Below are positions 31,984 through 42,418 of a DNA stretch of 64,000 nucleotides, in pieces. Under the pieces are notes generated by a model. That model did no database searches and was not told the origin of the DNA. It saw only the letters and a list, made by a program, of their open reading frames with translations. Numbering within the stretch: position 1 is the first letter of the stretch; every line of letters begins with the position of its first letter. The position numbers and the translations under genes are program-made. Source of the DNA: Liolophura sinensis (Eukaryota > Mollusca > Polyplacophora > Chitonida > Chitonidae); contig NC_088303.1 in assembly GCF_032854445.1 (NCBI RefSeq), positions 36,313,265 to 36,377,264 on the forward strand, in the 5' to 3' direction.

Positions 31984-32819
31984 GTATGGTGGACGCAGCC
32001 GGTCCCAGGTCTGCGTGCCTGTCTTTAAGCGACTTGGCAGATGTGTCCGAGTTCGAACTTCAAGGTCAGGAAGGTAAAATCTACGCCTTCCAGTTTCAAA
32101 GTGGCAAGTACAACCGCAAAAAGATTACGGGGGGTGGGGGGCAAGCAAAACCTGTCACGTTTGCTTCCCTTGAAGATTTCTCATCCACTGCAGAGCAAGA
32201 GCGCAGGTCGCCGTCTGAGGTGAATGAAGAACAAAGACTCTCATTAATTCGCTTTGAAGACCGCTTTGTTCTTACCAGAGCTCGCGACCCCGATTGGTTG
32301 ATAGATGTGAAGGTGACCCCGATGCTGGTCCAGACCACAGGGGTCGATGTGAAAAAAGTTTTCAACTCCGGAAAGTCTTTCTTGTCGTACGTACCAACCA
32401 GCGCCTGTCTTGTGGCTTTGGAAGGTGGAGGTTACTTCACACTAATTGCGCCGCCGGGTGTAGAGACCGTGCGTCTTGATGCTCAAACCGAGTTTGAGGC
32501 CACACTACGAATAAACCCTGGATCTATACTTATCTTAAACATCATACTTGGCACGGCCTCTCAGCGCCGTTCCTCCATAATTACCGAGTTGAAACTAAAG
32601 TGGCCTGCAAAGCACGATGGAAAGGAGCTCAGACTTATGATCAAATTACCAGCCCAGGGCAACCCAGTCATCCAGAGCCCTCTCGAGGATATACGAGTCT
32701 TCCCAGGGGGCATTTTCAAGCTCAATGAAATCTATTTAGAGTCCGGTATAAGACTTCGCCGCCTTCGTGTTAGTAATCCCAAGGACAATTTAGAGTTGAC
32801 CGACGTTATTGATTCGTAG
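31980..32819 (+). CDS. conserved Polinton protein, 279 residues, intact
   Basis: ATG 31980 overlaps the preceding stop as ATGA; stop TAG 32817-32819. The sequence is beta-rich: GKIYAFQFQSGKYNRKK, RLSLIRFEDRFVLTRARDP, DWLIDVKVTPMLVQTTGVDV, then a C-terminal half with ILILNIILG and FPGGIFKLNEIYLESG. No membrane segment, no frame damage, which is notable given its neighbours. I have seen this family only in Polinton-type elements and cannot assign a function; a structural role fits its place after the minor capsid gene. Confidence 0.7.
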   Translation: MSMVDAAGPRSACLSLSDLADVSEFELQGQEGKIYAFQFQSGKYNRKKITGGGGQAKPVTFASLEDFSSTAEQERRSPSEVNEEQRLSLIRFEDRFVLTRARDPDWLIDVKVTPMLVQTTGVDVKKVFNSGKSFLSYVPTSACLVALEGGGYFTLIAPPGVETVRLDAQTEFEATLRINPGSILILNIILGTASQRRSSIITELKLKWPAKHDGKELRLMIKLPAQGNPVIQSPLEDIRVFPGGIFKLNEIYLESGIRLRRLRVSNPKDNLELTDVIDS

Positions 32820-32829
32820 GACAGACAAT

Positions 32830-33476
32830 ATGGGACGACTGTACCTGACGATCATGGATGAAGACCCCTTGCCGCCGGAGGGCGCGGCGCCGACGATCAT
32901 GGATGACCACCCCTTGGCCCCGACCGCGCCGCCGGAGAGCGTGGCGCACGCCCATCGTCTGCTGTATATCAGCGAAATACAGAATCAGCTTGAATCTGAG
33001 CGAGATCTCCCTCGAGCCTTGTACAAAAAGCACCGGCGCGGTGTCTTAGCCACCGAGGCCCTTGATTCAGCCATGCTCACGGCCGGTTTGGGACTAGGGG
33101 TTGCAGGCGTGGGGCTACTCACAACGATAATTGCAACCCCCGCTGTCTTGGCCATGGAAGCTGCGGCCCTTGCTTGCGGTGTCTTAAATGTTGCCGGAAA
33201 ATTCGTTAGCCGCCGGCTTCACGCAAAGGCCAAGAAACATAACGATATACGGCTGTTGGCCGAGGCCAAACTTAACAGCATCCGTGCGCAGGTATCTACG
33301 GCATTATCTGATGGTGTTATTCAGACGTAGAGTTCAAGCAAATCGTTCAGGAGCTCAAGAACTACTCTGATCTGAAGCAGGAGATACGCGCCAAGTCTCG
33401 TAAGGCATTCAACGCTGTCGATGAAAGCACGAAAAAACGGCTTACAGATCAATGCCTCAATGAGGCCGAAAACTAG
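32830..33476 (+). pseudogene. Polinton two-helix membrane protein, one late frameshift
   Basis: ATG 32830 chosen over an upstream TTG because it follows the previous stop by 10 nt. The N-terminus has a ~45-bp in-frame duplication (TIMDEDPLPPEGAAP, then TIMDDHPLAPTAPPE). A conserved block follows: RALYKKHRRGVLATEALDSA, then two hydrophobic helices (AGLGLGVAGVGLLTTIIATP and VLAMEAAALACGVLNVAG), then a basic helical part. The frame stops at 33330; another frame (from about 33320) continues with SDVEFKQIVQELKNYSDLKQ to TAG 33474-33476. The pattern recurs in many invertebrate Polinton-like elements; function unknown. Confidence 0.7.
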
Positions 33477-33677
33477 CCCGGCAAGAACTGAAAAACGCCC
33501 TTTCCGAATGACGTTCTGGGGGGGGGGGGGGGGTGCCCAGGGGGAACTTGTTTTGGAATCCGAGCAAACCCCTGCTATGTCTCAAGAACCCCGGGGGTAA
33601 AAAAAATTCTGCCCAGTGTGGGGCTCGAACCCATGGTCCAAAAAAGCAAAAGGCCTGGTTTATAGCTCAACTTGTTA

Positions 33678-33751
33678 CCAATTAATCACCACCCTAACGG
33701 CGGGCTCCGGATTTTTTGCGCTAGCGACCCGCCGTTAGGGGGGTTAATTGG
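33678..33751. repeat. large imperfect hairpin in the Polinton non-coding end
   Basis: Left arm 33678-33704 (CCAATTAATCACCACCCTAAC then GGCGGG) pairs with right arm 33728-33751 (CCCGCCGTTAGGGGGGTTAA then TTGG) around a 23-nt loop with TTTTTTGCGCTAGCGA. The inner 12 bp (CCTAACGGCGGG) are perfect. Confidence 0.85.
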
Positions 33752-33880
33752 CACTGACACATCCCACCACCAATGGGCCATCTACAAGACCCCTTGGTAA
33801 GGTCTCTCTGCCCCCGAAACTGTCGAAAGTTGCAGAGATTCCTTAGAAGTGCGTAGAGCCCGACGTTATATGCAAGTAAT

Positions 33881-33972
33881 GTATTCATATACTACATATA
33901 TAGGAGACCAAATCCGGATTTGAGCTAGCCCCCACCCCCTAAGATCCCCTTATATACGCAGTATATGAATAC
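33881..33972. repeat. 13-bp inverted repeat GTATTCATATACT
   Basis: 33881-33893 reads GTATTCATATACT and 33960-33972 is its exact reverse complement. The 66-nt interval contains the palindrome AAATCCGGATTT. AT-rich arms with this spacing could be a protein-binding or unwinding site; no function shown. Confidence 0.7.
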
Positions 33973-34386
33973 ACCCCTTACATACAGCGCCATTCACACC
34001 TCTGTCAGCCGATTGAGCTATATCCCAGACCCACGAAACATGGGCTAAATTGGAAGGACTTTTCCGCATAAACACAATATCTCCAATCCCCCCCCCCCCC
34101 AAATACTGGATCTTATCAAACAAGACACGCTGAAAAAGACTGCCACATTTATTTTTCATGAAAACCCGTAGTTTAAGCCCTATCCTGGGGAGAAAATCAG
34201 CTGAATCACCCTATTGTGCAACACATCCGGTTTACATATAGGCCATATGACTTATCTGTTAAATGCCAACTAGGTCGCCTCGTATCAATGTGTGTATGTA
34301 GGCTAGACTTGTAAATAAACCTATATACACATCTCCCAGGCCGTCTGAGGGTGGGGGCTAATATGCTTATATCTTAGGCACGAAAT

Positions 34387-34515
34387 GGGGGCTGGGAGCC
34401 CCTATTTACCGTAGGGGGAGGGTGTTATGGAGGGAAGGGGGGGCTGGGAGCCTCTATTTGTTCTGGGGAAGGCCCCAGGGGAGGGTGTGCCAGAACCTAT
34501 AGTGTGTATACTACT
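34387..34515 (-). repeat. right terminal inverted repeat of the Polinton
   Basis: Reverse complement of 20068-20196, ending ...CTATAGTGTGTATACTACT, followed by GGTAT (34516-34520) which equals the bases before the left end. Confidence 0.95.
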
Positions 34516-34520
34516 GGTAT

Positions 34521-35187
34521 TAAGTCTATCTTAACCCCAGATGGTATTTTTCATCAGATGGATTGATGCTTAACGTCATAATATTTTTTCACTTCTATAC
34601 TATGAGTCAGTTTTATCGGTGCAGGTGCACTAGTTCCTCCGCTTCGGGAGGCGGTAGATCCGGGGTCAATCCTGGATCGAGTCACACCTAAGACCTTAAG
34701 GAAGTTGTAACTTCCTCGCACTTTCCACTCAAACACTAGTTCCCGGAGTAAACCACCGAACTTTACAAGTTCCTGATAAACTTTCAGATTTGTGACGTAT
34801 AAAGCCCTTATAAACAGTGAGATTTCTCAACGTGATATCCCGCACATACAACGTGCGTAATTTAGTATTAGCCTAACATCTTGTCTTCTGTTCCATGCAT
34901 TCCCTTGCTTCAAAATCATACCTGCATGCGAACGTCATGCACATAATACATACACGATAAAGCACTCATGTCAGCATAAATTCATACTCTAGCTTTGTTT
35001 TAATCTTAAAAGAATTTATTTTAAATCCTCACGAAAAACATAAAACATGGATTATAACATGGCTTAAAACATATAAAAGTGTATATGACTATAAATATTA
35101 ATACATATAATACACATCATTGGGACGATCTTGTCATAACGTGGAAATTAGTCAGGCAACATGTAATTTTTCTCAGTTAGATTTATT
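34521..35187. other. host DNA right of the Polinton, with a SINE fragment
   Basis: AT-rich host sequence. Bases 34645-34725 (GGTAGATCCGGGGTCAATCC ... GAAGTTGTAACTTCCTCGC) match part of the family-2 SINE at 60848-60925. No gene is supported in the rest. Confidence 0.55.
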
Positions 35188-35310
35188 GATTTATTTATTT
35201 GATCGGTGTTTTACGCCGTACTCAAGAATATTTCACTTATACGACGGCGGCCAGCATTATGATGGGAGGAAACCGGGCAGAGCCCGGGGGGAAACCCACT
35301 CTCAGACGAA
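35188..35310 (-). repeat. SINE (family 1), truncated copy
   Basis: Minus orientation: ATTTATTTATTTGATCGG tail, GCCGTACTCAAGAATATTTC and the GGCGGCCAGCATTATGATGG block, ending soon after GAAACCCACT. The tRNA-like head is absent. Confidence 0.8.
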
Positions 35311-35927
35311 TCTGAGAGAAATTATAGTCTCGGGCCCATTCTGGCGCGCTTGGAAGACTTTAAAAGTTTGTGGCACCTTGACTCACAAATTTATGTTTTC
35401 TAAGGAAAATGCTGCTTCTGTGGTGGTTTTCTGTCTTCTTTTACTTTGTTTTTATAGGATACGTACGCAATGGTGTACCAGAATATGCTTGCTTCTTATA
35501 TCCAAAATATATTTTCCCGAGAATTTGGCCACAGAATTTACTATTGGAAATGGTACATATGGTTTATCTTCGGTTTTTTAATGACAGGTACGCTCAGGAA
35601 CATGGTCTCAAAAACGAACTGTTATCTATTTTACACTTGATATATGGTAAATAGATGCACGGTGTCTATATATGATACTCACTGTTACTCAACCACATTA
35701 AAGAGCGGTTGGCTTGTTTATGCTCCAGTAATGTGTTGTGTCGTGTCTGACACGCAATTCAGTAAGAAAAGGTTATTAGTCCTCAAAACAAAACAGACAT
35801 AAGGAAGTAAATGCTGTCAAAGACTGGTCAAAATTATCCCTAGTTACGAAGTCATTACGTGTAGCATTTTGCTCTTTTAAAATATTCCACATGGGCACAT
35901 TTCACACTAAATAGAAAATATAATACA

Positions 35928-36037
35928 TCATTGCTTTCGCTGAGTTGCCAGAAATTTGTCAATTAGTTGCTGATTGCCGGGATACATATGTAACAGGTCT
36001 TCTCTGGTAGCCTCCTGATAATCGTCCATTTCCCAAG
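35928..36037 (-). CDS. cupin (DUF985/Cupin_5) protein copy B, exon 4 (last)
   Basis: Minus-strand exon after a TTTTAG acceptor, ending TGA at 35928-35930. It completes an Ala codon with exon 3 and reads WEMDDYQEATREDLLHMYPG then LIDKFLATQRKQ. The pattern 'DDY/F..x..REELL..YP....LI..L' is the standard C-terminus of DUF985 proteins. Intron 3 (36038-39701) is long because a LINE relic and a minisatellite lie in it. Confidence 0.85.
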
Positions 36038-36419
36038 CTAAAACATATATGCGCACAAATACACTGACAAAATCTCGTTATCTGATATCTTTAAAGTCGT
36101 AATACACATTTTATTACGCCACTGTTTCATTTTGTGATACTACAGTTATATAATAATAAATGAACTGAATTGAATGTTTATTCACCATACGTAAATATAT
36201 GTATTATGACATATTTCGTAAATCGCGGGAATAAAGTCCGAGAGACTTGTTCTATACCCGACTCATTATTATCAAATAATAATAATACCTGCTTAGTGAG
36301 GAGCGATAATTAGCGAAAAATTGTATTAAAAAAAATTTACATGAAAAAAAAACTCACATAGAAATGTAACACTACAAAACACCTAAGTTAAGTATACAAA
36401 AGTGAGAATAATATTTTGT

Positions 36420-39400
36420 GTGACACCTTCTGTCTTGTAGATTTTATGACTAATGTGGATCAAATATTGTTAATTAAAAAATCTTTTAGCCTGGATTTGA
36501 ATAAAGACGTGACATCGATTACTTTGAGGTTTGGAGGAAGCCTATTCCATTCCCTTGGGGCTGATGATCTGATGAAATGTGTTGGTAGATTCGAAATTAG
36601 AAAAGGCGCATGGAGATTGAAAGAATAGGATCTGTTTGGGTAATTGTGAACGTCAGATTGTCTTTTGAACAGCTGTGTAAATTTGTGAGGAAGAGAGGGT
36701 GATTGGTGAGTGAATTTATGCGCGAGTAGCAAATATGAGTGTCTGTGTATTTGTGCAAATGGGAGGATTTTGATGTTCTTAAATATTGGAGCCGCATGAT
36801 CTAGTCTTTGCGAGAAAAGTGATGAGGCGGATAATGCGTTTCTGAAGAATTACTAAGGGATGGAGATGATTCATGTATGTGTTACCCCATAAAACATTTG
36901 TACATTTTTTGTTGACATTTGCTCGAATGTGTTTGATGATGCCAATGTTTCTGGATACTTTCTTATTAATAAAAATGTGAGATGTCCAAGACAACCTTGA
37001 TTTAAAATAAACTCCCAAGAAGTTGTGTTCTTGCAGGCTGACTATATCCACGCCATGCAAATATAACGGTGGCGGAAGTGCCTTATTTTTGGATACATTT
37101 ATATGCATGCATTTTGATTTGCTAATATTAAGGGACAAGCTGTTAGCTGTCAGCCAATCGAATAATTTATGCAACGCTATAGACATAGTTGTCACAGCCT
37201 CGGTGCTTGTAGGCGCATAAGTGCAGACACTGGTATCATCAGCAAATTATGTAAAATCCAAAATATTTGATGATGCTGTGGTGTCATTAATGTACAACAA
37301 AAATAATATAGGCCCGAGAATGGAGCCCTGGGGAACACCACAATCTACCTTACGGTCTTTTGACATATTTCCTTCAAGGTGAACTGATTGGGATCGCCCA
37401 GATAGATGGCTCTCGAACCACTGAGCGCTGTGAGCTCGAAACTCATAGTATTCGAGTTTTTGTAGAAGGATTTTATTGTTGACAGTGTCAAAAGCTTTTG
37501 ACAGGTCAAGGAAAGACACGACAGAATGTTGTTGGGCGTCTTTAGCAGCTACGAGGTAGTTGTATAGAGTTTACGTGGGTAGTAGAGTGCCCAGTTCTAA
37601 AACCATATTGGTTGGGCGAAATGATGTCAATGGTTGTCAGAAGATCACTCATCATGTTTACAACTATTTTTTCCATTATTTTGCTGAGACTAGGTAATAC
37701 CGGACAGGACGGTAGTTTGTAATGTCATTGGCGTCACCACATTTAAAGATGGGGGTAATTTTTACAGATTTCAACGAAGACAGCATGCATTCCGACATAA
37801 CGGACAAGTTAACTATATGTGCAAGGGGAGTTGAAATATCTTTTGAAACAAGTTTGAGATCAGACATGCACATCTCATCTAAGCCTGGAGCTGATGACTT
37901 TAGACTGTGTATATTGGTTTCAACAAGGCCAGGAGAGACAGGAGAAAATTGAAAGTCTTCTTCTACAGGCTCACCTAGAAAATCTGAAAAATGTTTAGGG
38001 CTTGGGGGTGGAAGCAATAGTCGAAAAAAAAAAGTCATTAAATCTATTGGAAATGACACTTTTATCTGAAACAGATAACCCCTCAATATTAAAACATTTA
38101 GGCATGTTCTTGCGTTTACCACGTCCCATTAGGTCATTCAGTACCTTTGATATCTTTCAAGTTCCTTTGATATTGTGATTTTGGTCGATTAGTTTTTTTT
38201 TCTCGAAGTAATGCTTTCGCGAAAATGGATCAAGTTGTTCAGTTTATTCCTGTATTTCTACGGTATATCAGTAGATTTCAAATACTTGTGATAAAGTTTG
38301 TTCTCGAATACACACTGTAAAATACCTCGTGTGACCCAAGATTTGCGAGTATGTTTCGATATGCTGTCTATGGTCACGACAGGAAGGCATGTGTCGTAAG
38401 CTATTGATAATTTCCCAGTAAAACAGGACAGAATATTATTAACACTATCCGATGATAGAACGTCATGCCAGTCTATATTTTGGATATGTTCTTTAAACGG
38501 ATTGACTTGTTCTCGATTCTTTTTTCGAAAAGAGTAAGATGGTGTTTCTTTCGAAAAAGCATTAGTTGAAAAGACATAGAATATAGGGAAGCGGTCAGAT
38601 ATATCTGTTAAAAATATACCGTAGGAATTGCGTCAAGCATGCAAGTTTGTGACGATGTTATCTTTAAGGGTAGCAGAGCGAGAACATACTCGAGTAGGTT
38701 TTGTAATGGCAGAGAAAAGGTAAGGACACTTCATTAGTTCAAAAAATCTTTTGATGGTAAATGGATATTACACTTGAATAAGTCTATATTGAAGTCACCC
38801 AAGATGATACATGTTTTGTTTGCGGGTATTTTACGAAGGGCTGTGCTCAGTTTTTTCATTAAAAAGGCACACGTTTTTGCCTGAGGGCGATAAATAATTC
38901 CAACATCATAGACATTTGACAAAACAGCGATCTCCACAAATAAAGACTCATATCCACAATCTTCATCGAAAAAAGAAAGATCATCGCGTATCATGCAAGA
39001 CGCAAAAGAGCGTTTAACATGCAAGTGTAGACTGGCATGGAACATAAGCATTCGGTTTAAGGGCTAAGCCAACTTTCCGAAATTTCAAGGACTGAAAAGT
39101 TAAGATTGAGAGTATGGATAAAGCATGTAATTTCGTCAAAACTTTTTGCAAAGCTACGGATATTTAAATGAAAAGCTGAAAACTGATTTTGACTGTCAGA
39201 ATCGAGGGTTTCTAGGTGTTGGGTGGAACTTTTACGGCTATAGTAGTTGGACAGGTGAGAGTCTAAATTACCCCAATTGGCAATTTCATGTTCGTTGTCA
39301 TCAATATGTGTTTTTAATGTATCATAGTCATTCAGTTCAATTGGATTGAAGCAAATCTGGTCAATAATATCAAGATCATATGGTGGGATGGTGAACGAGG
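36420..39400 (-). pseudogene. LINE (non-LTR retrotransposon) relic in the cupin intron
   Basis: Minus-strand pieces in order: AP endonuclease (38734-39051: FVEIAVLSNVYDVGIIYRP, ILGDFNIDLFK); linker and RT start (37676-38122: SLKSVKITPIFKCGDANDI, NYRPV); RT core (37247-37519: FLDLSKAFDTVN, CGVPQGSILGPILFLLYIND; the FADDT motif follows in another frame at ~37225-37245); thumb region (36779-37195); C-terminal domain (36460-36732: FNLHAPF, REWNRLPPNLK). No RNase H seen. The order and C-terminus suggest a CR1/L2-type element. Several frameshifts make it inactive. Confidence 0.85.
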
Positions 39401-39479
39401 CAATTCATGATGTTGTAGGTGTTACGTATGATGTTATATAGTTACATAATATTGGTAAAAAGAAATATTAATATATATT

Positions 39480-39701
39480 TAATACCTGGTGTATCTATCC
39501 CCCTCACAGTACAGCCCCTCTGACCTGTTACATCTCACCTGGTGTAACTATCTCCAAACACACAGCACAGTCACTCTAACATGTAATTTTGTGTTGTAAT
39601 TATCTCCCCATACAGTATAATCACTATAATGGGTGCTATCTGACCTGGTGTAACTATCTCCCCACACACTTAACAGTCACTCCATCTGCTATATCTCTTA
39701 C
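39480..39701 (-). repeat. splice-donor minisatellite of cupin copy B (about 4 units)
   Basis: Directly after exon 3 on the minus strand come four ~55-bp units, each like TGTGGGGAGATAGTTACACC AGGT..., i.e. copies of the end of exon 3 plus its donor. Some units keep GT after CACCAG, others have lost it. The same unit forms the larger array in copy A. Confidence 0.9.
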
Positions 39702-39864
39702 CTGGTGTAACTATCTCTCCCCACAGAGTGTAATCACAGTCCCCTGTGACCTCAGCAGCGTACCAGTGATTGCCCGGCACAGCCACGTGGTAACTACATC
39801 CGGTTTCCTCCAGAGCATTCCCTAGAACTTCCGTCCTGCATGCGTTATCCACTATAATGTGGAT
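39702..39864 (-). CDS. cupin (DUF985/Cupin_5) protein copy B, exon 3
   Basis: 163-nt exon between a GTCTAG acceptor and CACCAG|GTAAGAG donor. Reads IHIIVDNACRTEVLGNALEE, then CSYHVAVPGNHWYAAEVTGD and CDYTLWGEIVTP. The family core 'Q-x-V-V-P-x-x-x-W-x-A-A-E' and 'Y-x-L-V-x-x-x-V-x-P' is matched by VAVPGNHWYAAEV and YTLWGEIVTP. Ends one base into a codon, completed by exon 4. Confidence 0.9.
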
Positions 39865-40521
39865 CTAGACGGAGAGATATTCCAGTTATGAATTGTTGTA
39901 AAATGACACAGAAGTTTAGATCTCGTATTCATAGAAAATTCATCGATGACGTTCATTGTAAAACTATACACGTTAATTAAATACCTCTCAACCATAACCA
40001 CAGCTGTAAGTTGTTTACAAATTAATGGAATCATAGGCCGAAGGACCTGGAAAACTGGGCCAATAAAAACAATAGTTCTTCTATATCACACGTTGTGCAA
40101 CTTTGATGGGACAATGGTTCAATATATATCGCGCCAACAAACTTGTCACAAACTATAACGTATATAACTCCAATGATCTTGTGAAACTTGACCGAGCTCT
40201 CTGAAAATACAGTGGGTTCTTCACATTGTCTGTCAAACCCGTTTGCTGACATAGGGGATTTCCAATGCAAGCAGTCAGTAAATGCATTCCCAGCCTTGGA
40301 ACCAAAACATCAATCCTTCAACATTAGTACAACGTATGGACATATAACCCAGCTATTAAATCCGAATCTAGCACGTAAACGGTAAACGCGACTAAATTCC
40401 TTTGAAATGTTTGGTAGCTTTTTCTTCGAAATCTGGCTGGACTGAAATGGGGATTTGCTGGTAGTGTTTTGCACTGTTTTGAGATGCAACACTATATACT
40501 GGGCAACATGTTATAACGTAC

Positions 40522-40645
40522 CTGTAGCTTACCACCTGCATGCCACGTATGTATGTTGTCTCCGCGGAGTTTGTGCCAGGTTAAGATTTGTCCCCTTGAC
40601 ATAGTGTAATATATAGCTGAGCTTGTAGAGCGATTTTTACCCTCT
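40522..40645 (-). CDS. cupin (DUF985/Cupin_5) protein copy B, exon 2
   Basis: 124-nt exon after TCTCCAG, before GTACGT. Reads EGKNRSTSSAIYYTMSRGQI, LTWHKLRGDNIHTWHAGGKL. In DUF985 this is 'R-x-x-x-T-x-I-Y-Y-L-L ... W-H-R-L-x-x-D-E-I-W-x-x-x-A-G-x-x-L', the beta-barrel core with metal-ligand-like histidines. Here the usual DEIW reads DNIH, so one acidic residue is replaced. Confidence 0.9.
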
Positions 40646-40932
40646 CTGGAGAGAAAATAAATGATAACGTCCATACTAATCACGATGTTTACTTGTCGTT
40701 CTCTGGAGACATCAAATCAATACGTCCATTTTAATTACAATGCACATAAAGTTAATTTAATAGCAACTAAACGCAACGGACCATGACCTTTTCCTTATCT
40801 GAATATACAAATACGATTTATGTCTGGATAACCAGTGCTACATGATAGCATTGTGATATTTAGCAGATCTCAGAACAATCTTGGATCCTGAGGACACATT
40901 GAAGAACGCCTTTATGACATGTAAGACATGTT

Positions 40933-41648
40933 TACTATCGCCTTAAACAAGTAAAAGCTGACAGACTTACAACGTGATGGAGAGCCCTTCACGAGGACGA
41001 GTCCTCCAAGTTTCCCGGAAAAACCCGCCCTCGAAATGCTTCTGAAGCCCCAAGTTTTGCACAACATCCATTTTTTTGGAACAATCTGTCCCAAGGAAGA
41101 TAGCATCTAAATCAAAATAAAAAAACATACTTAGGCGTAATAATTACCCTTGACGAAATATTTATGATTCTTCATAGTTTTGTAGACAATCTGTACAATT
41201 ATAAAAGCTATGTCATGAGCCTTCAGGCACGTGTAAATTTCAAAAGTCTTGAAAATCTTGAAACTAACAAATAACATTCATACTTTATTGATCTTACCTG
41301 TGCACATGGTTTGAGACATTATTTACACACAAAAGTATATGTCAGTCCTTGGCTGGAGAAAGTCGGTCTGGTTGAACTGGGAGTATTAACACAATGATCC
41401 CACGCGTTCATTTGTGAATATTTTAGTCTACGCAGGTATTCTCGGGTCAGTGCACACGGACCAGTCAACGACTGCTTATACAACCTTTAGACGGCTATAG
41501 ATGGAATTGACGGATGGACACAACCAGGCCTTTAAAGTAAGACTAGCCTATCACAAGCGAGACAGAACACCACACCCAGGTCCACTGAACGATCGCTGCA
41601 CTCGTCTTGATCTTACACCGGAACGAGGTTTTGAATGTCAAAATGACC
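40933..41648. repeat. segmental duplication, copy 1 (matches 43586-44457)
   Basis: Starts near TCGCCTTAAACAAGTAAAAG and includes cupin exon 1, then AATATTTATGATTCTTCATA, GTCATGAGCCTTCAGGCACG and ends near CGAGGTTTTGAATGTCA. The same order recurs at 43586-44457 with about one difference per ten bases plus a SINE insertion. Confidence 0.85.
40971..41106 (-). CDS. cupin (DUF985/Cupin_5) protein copy B, first visible exon
   Basis: 136-nt exon after ATTTTGATTTAG, before GTAAGT. It begins in the middle of a codon, so at least one earlier exon exists further right. Reads AIFLGTDCSKKMDVVQNLGL then QKHFEGGFFRETWRTRP. 'L-x-L-x-x-H-x-E-G-G-x-F-R-E-T' is the N-terminal signature of DUF985/Cupin_5 proteins, small single-domain cupins of uncertain function (some members are thought to act on sugars or nucleotides). 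Joined with exons 2-4 all frames agree, so this copy looks intact. Confidence 0.9.
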
Positions 41649-42031
41649 CCTGATCCATTATACTGATACCGGGTCAAAAAATCCTGCTTCCCTGTTCTAA
41701 CCTCTCAGTGGTGAACGAAAAGCCAGGCTACAACAAGTACCATTTTTAAGGTCTCCTGACTTCGATGTGGACAATCTAACCATTAGGCCAACAAAGCGGT
41801 CAATTAGACTTTATGCAGTTCAGTTATGACAGTGTTCAGATTCATGCGTTTGTTTGCCATAGGGTGGTTTGAGTCCAGATGAGACATGTATACCAAAAAA
41901 GGTAATATTGGAGCTTAGGTTCTGATTTACTAAGCACAGGCTAATCTCGATTTCGGATGCCACAAGGCTTTTCGCGTGCAATGGTCTGCGCGCAAATGCT
42001 AATCTAGCTATAAACCGACTTAACTTAAGCC

Positions 42032-42118
42032 GATAATGCTGGCCGCTGTCGTATAAGTGAAATATTCTTGAGTACGGCGTAAAACACCAATAAAATAAAT
42101 AAATAAATAAATAAATAC
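42032..42118 (+). repeat. SINE (family 1), 3' end only
   Basis: CTGGCCGCTGTCGTATAAGT, the TTGAGTACGGCGTAAAACAC block and a clean (AAAT)n tail. Plus orientation, head missing. Confidence 0.8.
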
Positions 42119-42418
42119 TATATGGTGAATTTTTCCAACAGAAGTTTTCAATGTACATTTCGCAGCTGAATTCTCAGTCCCGGCAGTAAAATGCACTGGA
42201 CACAATCTTTGCATAACTGTATACACAATGCTACCAATATGTTCAGACAGCAACTGTTTAAGGTAAAGTGATATAAATGTATGTACATTATGTAAACTGT
42301 GATAAGTCACGAACTTAATGTGTGTCCTTATTATAATTGTGTGGTTAACATATCTTGAGTTTTTGCATTAAATTATGTTCCATATTCCAAACATGGTCGA
42401 GAGTCGCATGCTGTTTGT

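Larger units (their letters stand above)
33477..34386. other. non-coding right end of the Polinton
   Basis: About 900 bp without a supported gene, in contrast to 76 bp at the left end. It contains long G and C runs (33515-33533, 34090-34101), a large hairpin at 33678-33751, a 13-bp inverted repeat at 33881-33972 and short tRNA-like words. It may hold regulatory or replication signals. Confidence 0.5.
20068..34515 (+). mobile_element. Polinton/Maverick (adintovirus-like) element, decayed but complete end to end
   Basis: The element is bounded by matching inverted repeats (20068-20196, 34387-34515) and flanked by GGTAT (20063-20067, 34516-34520). It encodes the diagnostic set: protein-primed family B DNA polymerase, retroviral-type integrase, FtsK/HerA-class packaging ATPase and double-jelly-roll-type major capsid protein, plus about ten smaller genes. 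Polintons are large self-synthesising DNA transposons with virus-like genes that insert by an integrase, usually making 5-6 bp duplications. Base composition is visibly more G+C rich than the host DNA on both sides. I recognise no adenain-type cysteine protease. Many genes are broken, so this copy cannot move or make particles by itself. Confidence 0.95.

Noticed and set aside
33610-34045. tRNA-like words: a B-box-like GGGTTCGAGCCC on the minus strand at about 33625-33637 and an A-box-like TATAGCTCAATCGG at about 34008-34024.
   Set aside because: They are nearly 400 bp apart, and no acceptor stem or anticodon arm can be folded around either. I could not support a tRNA gene.
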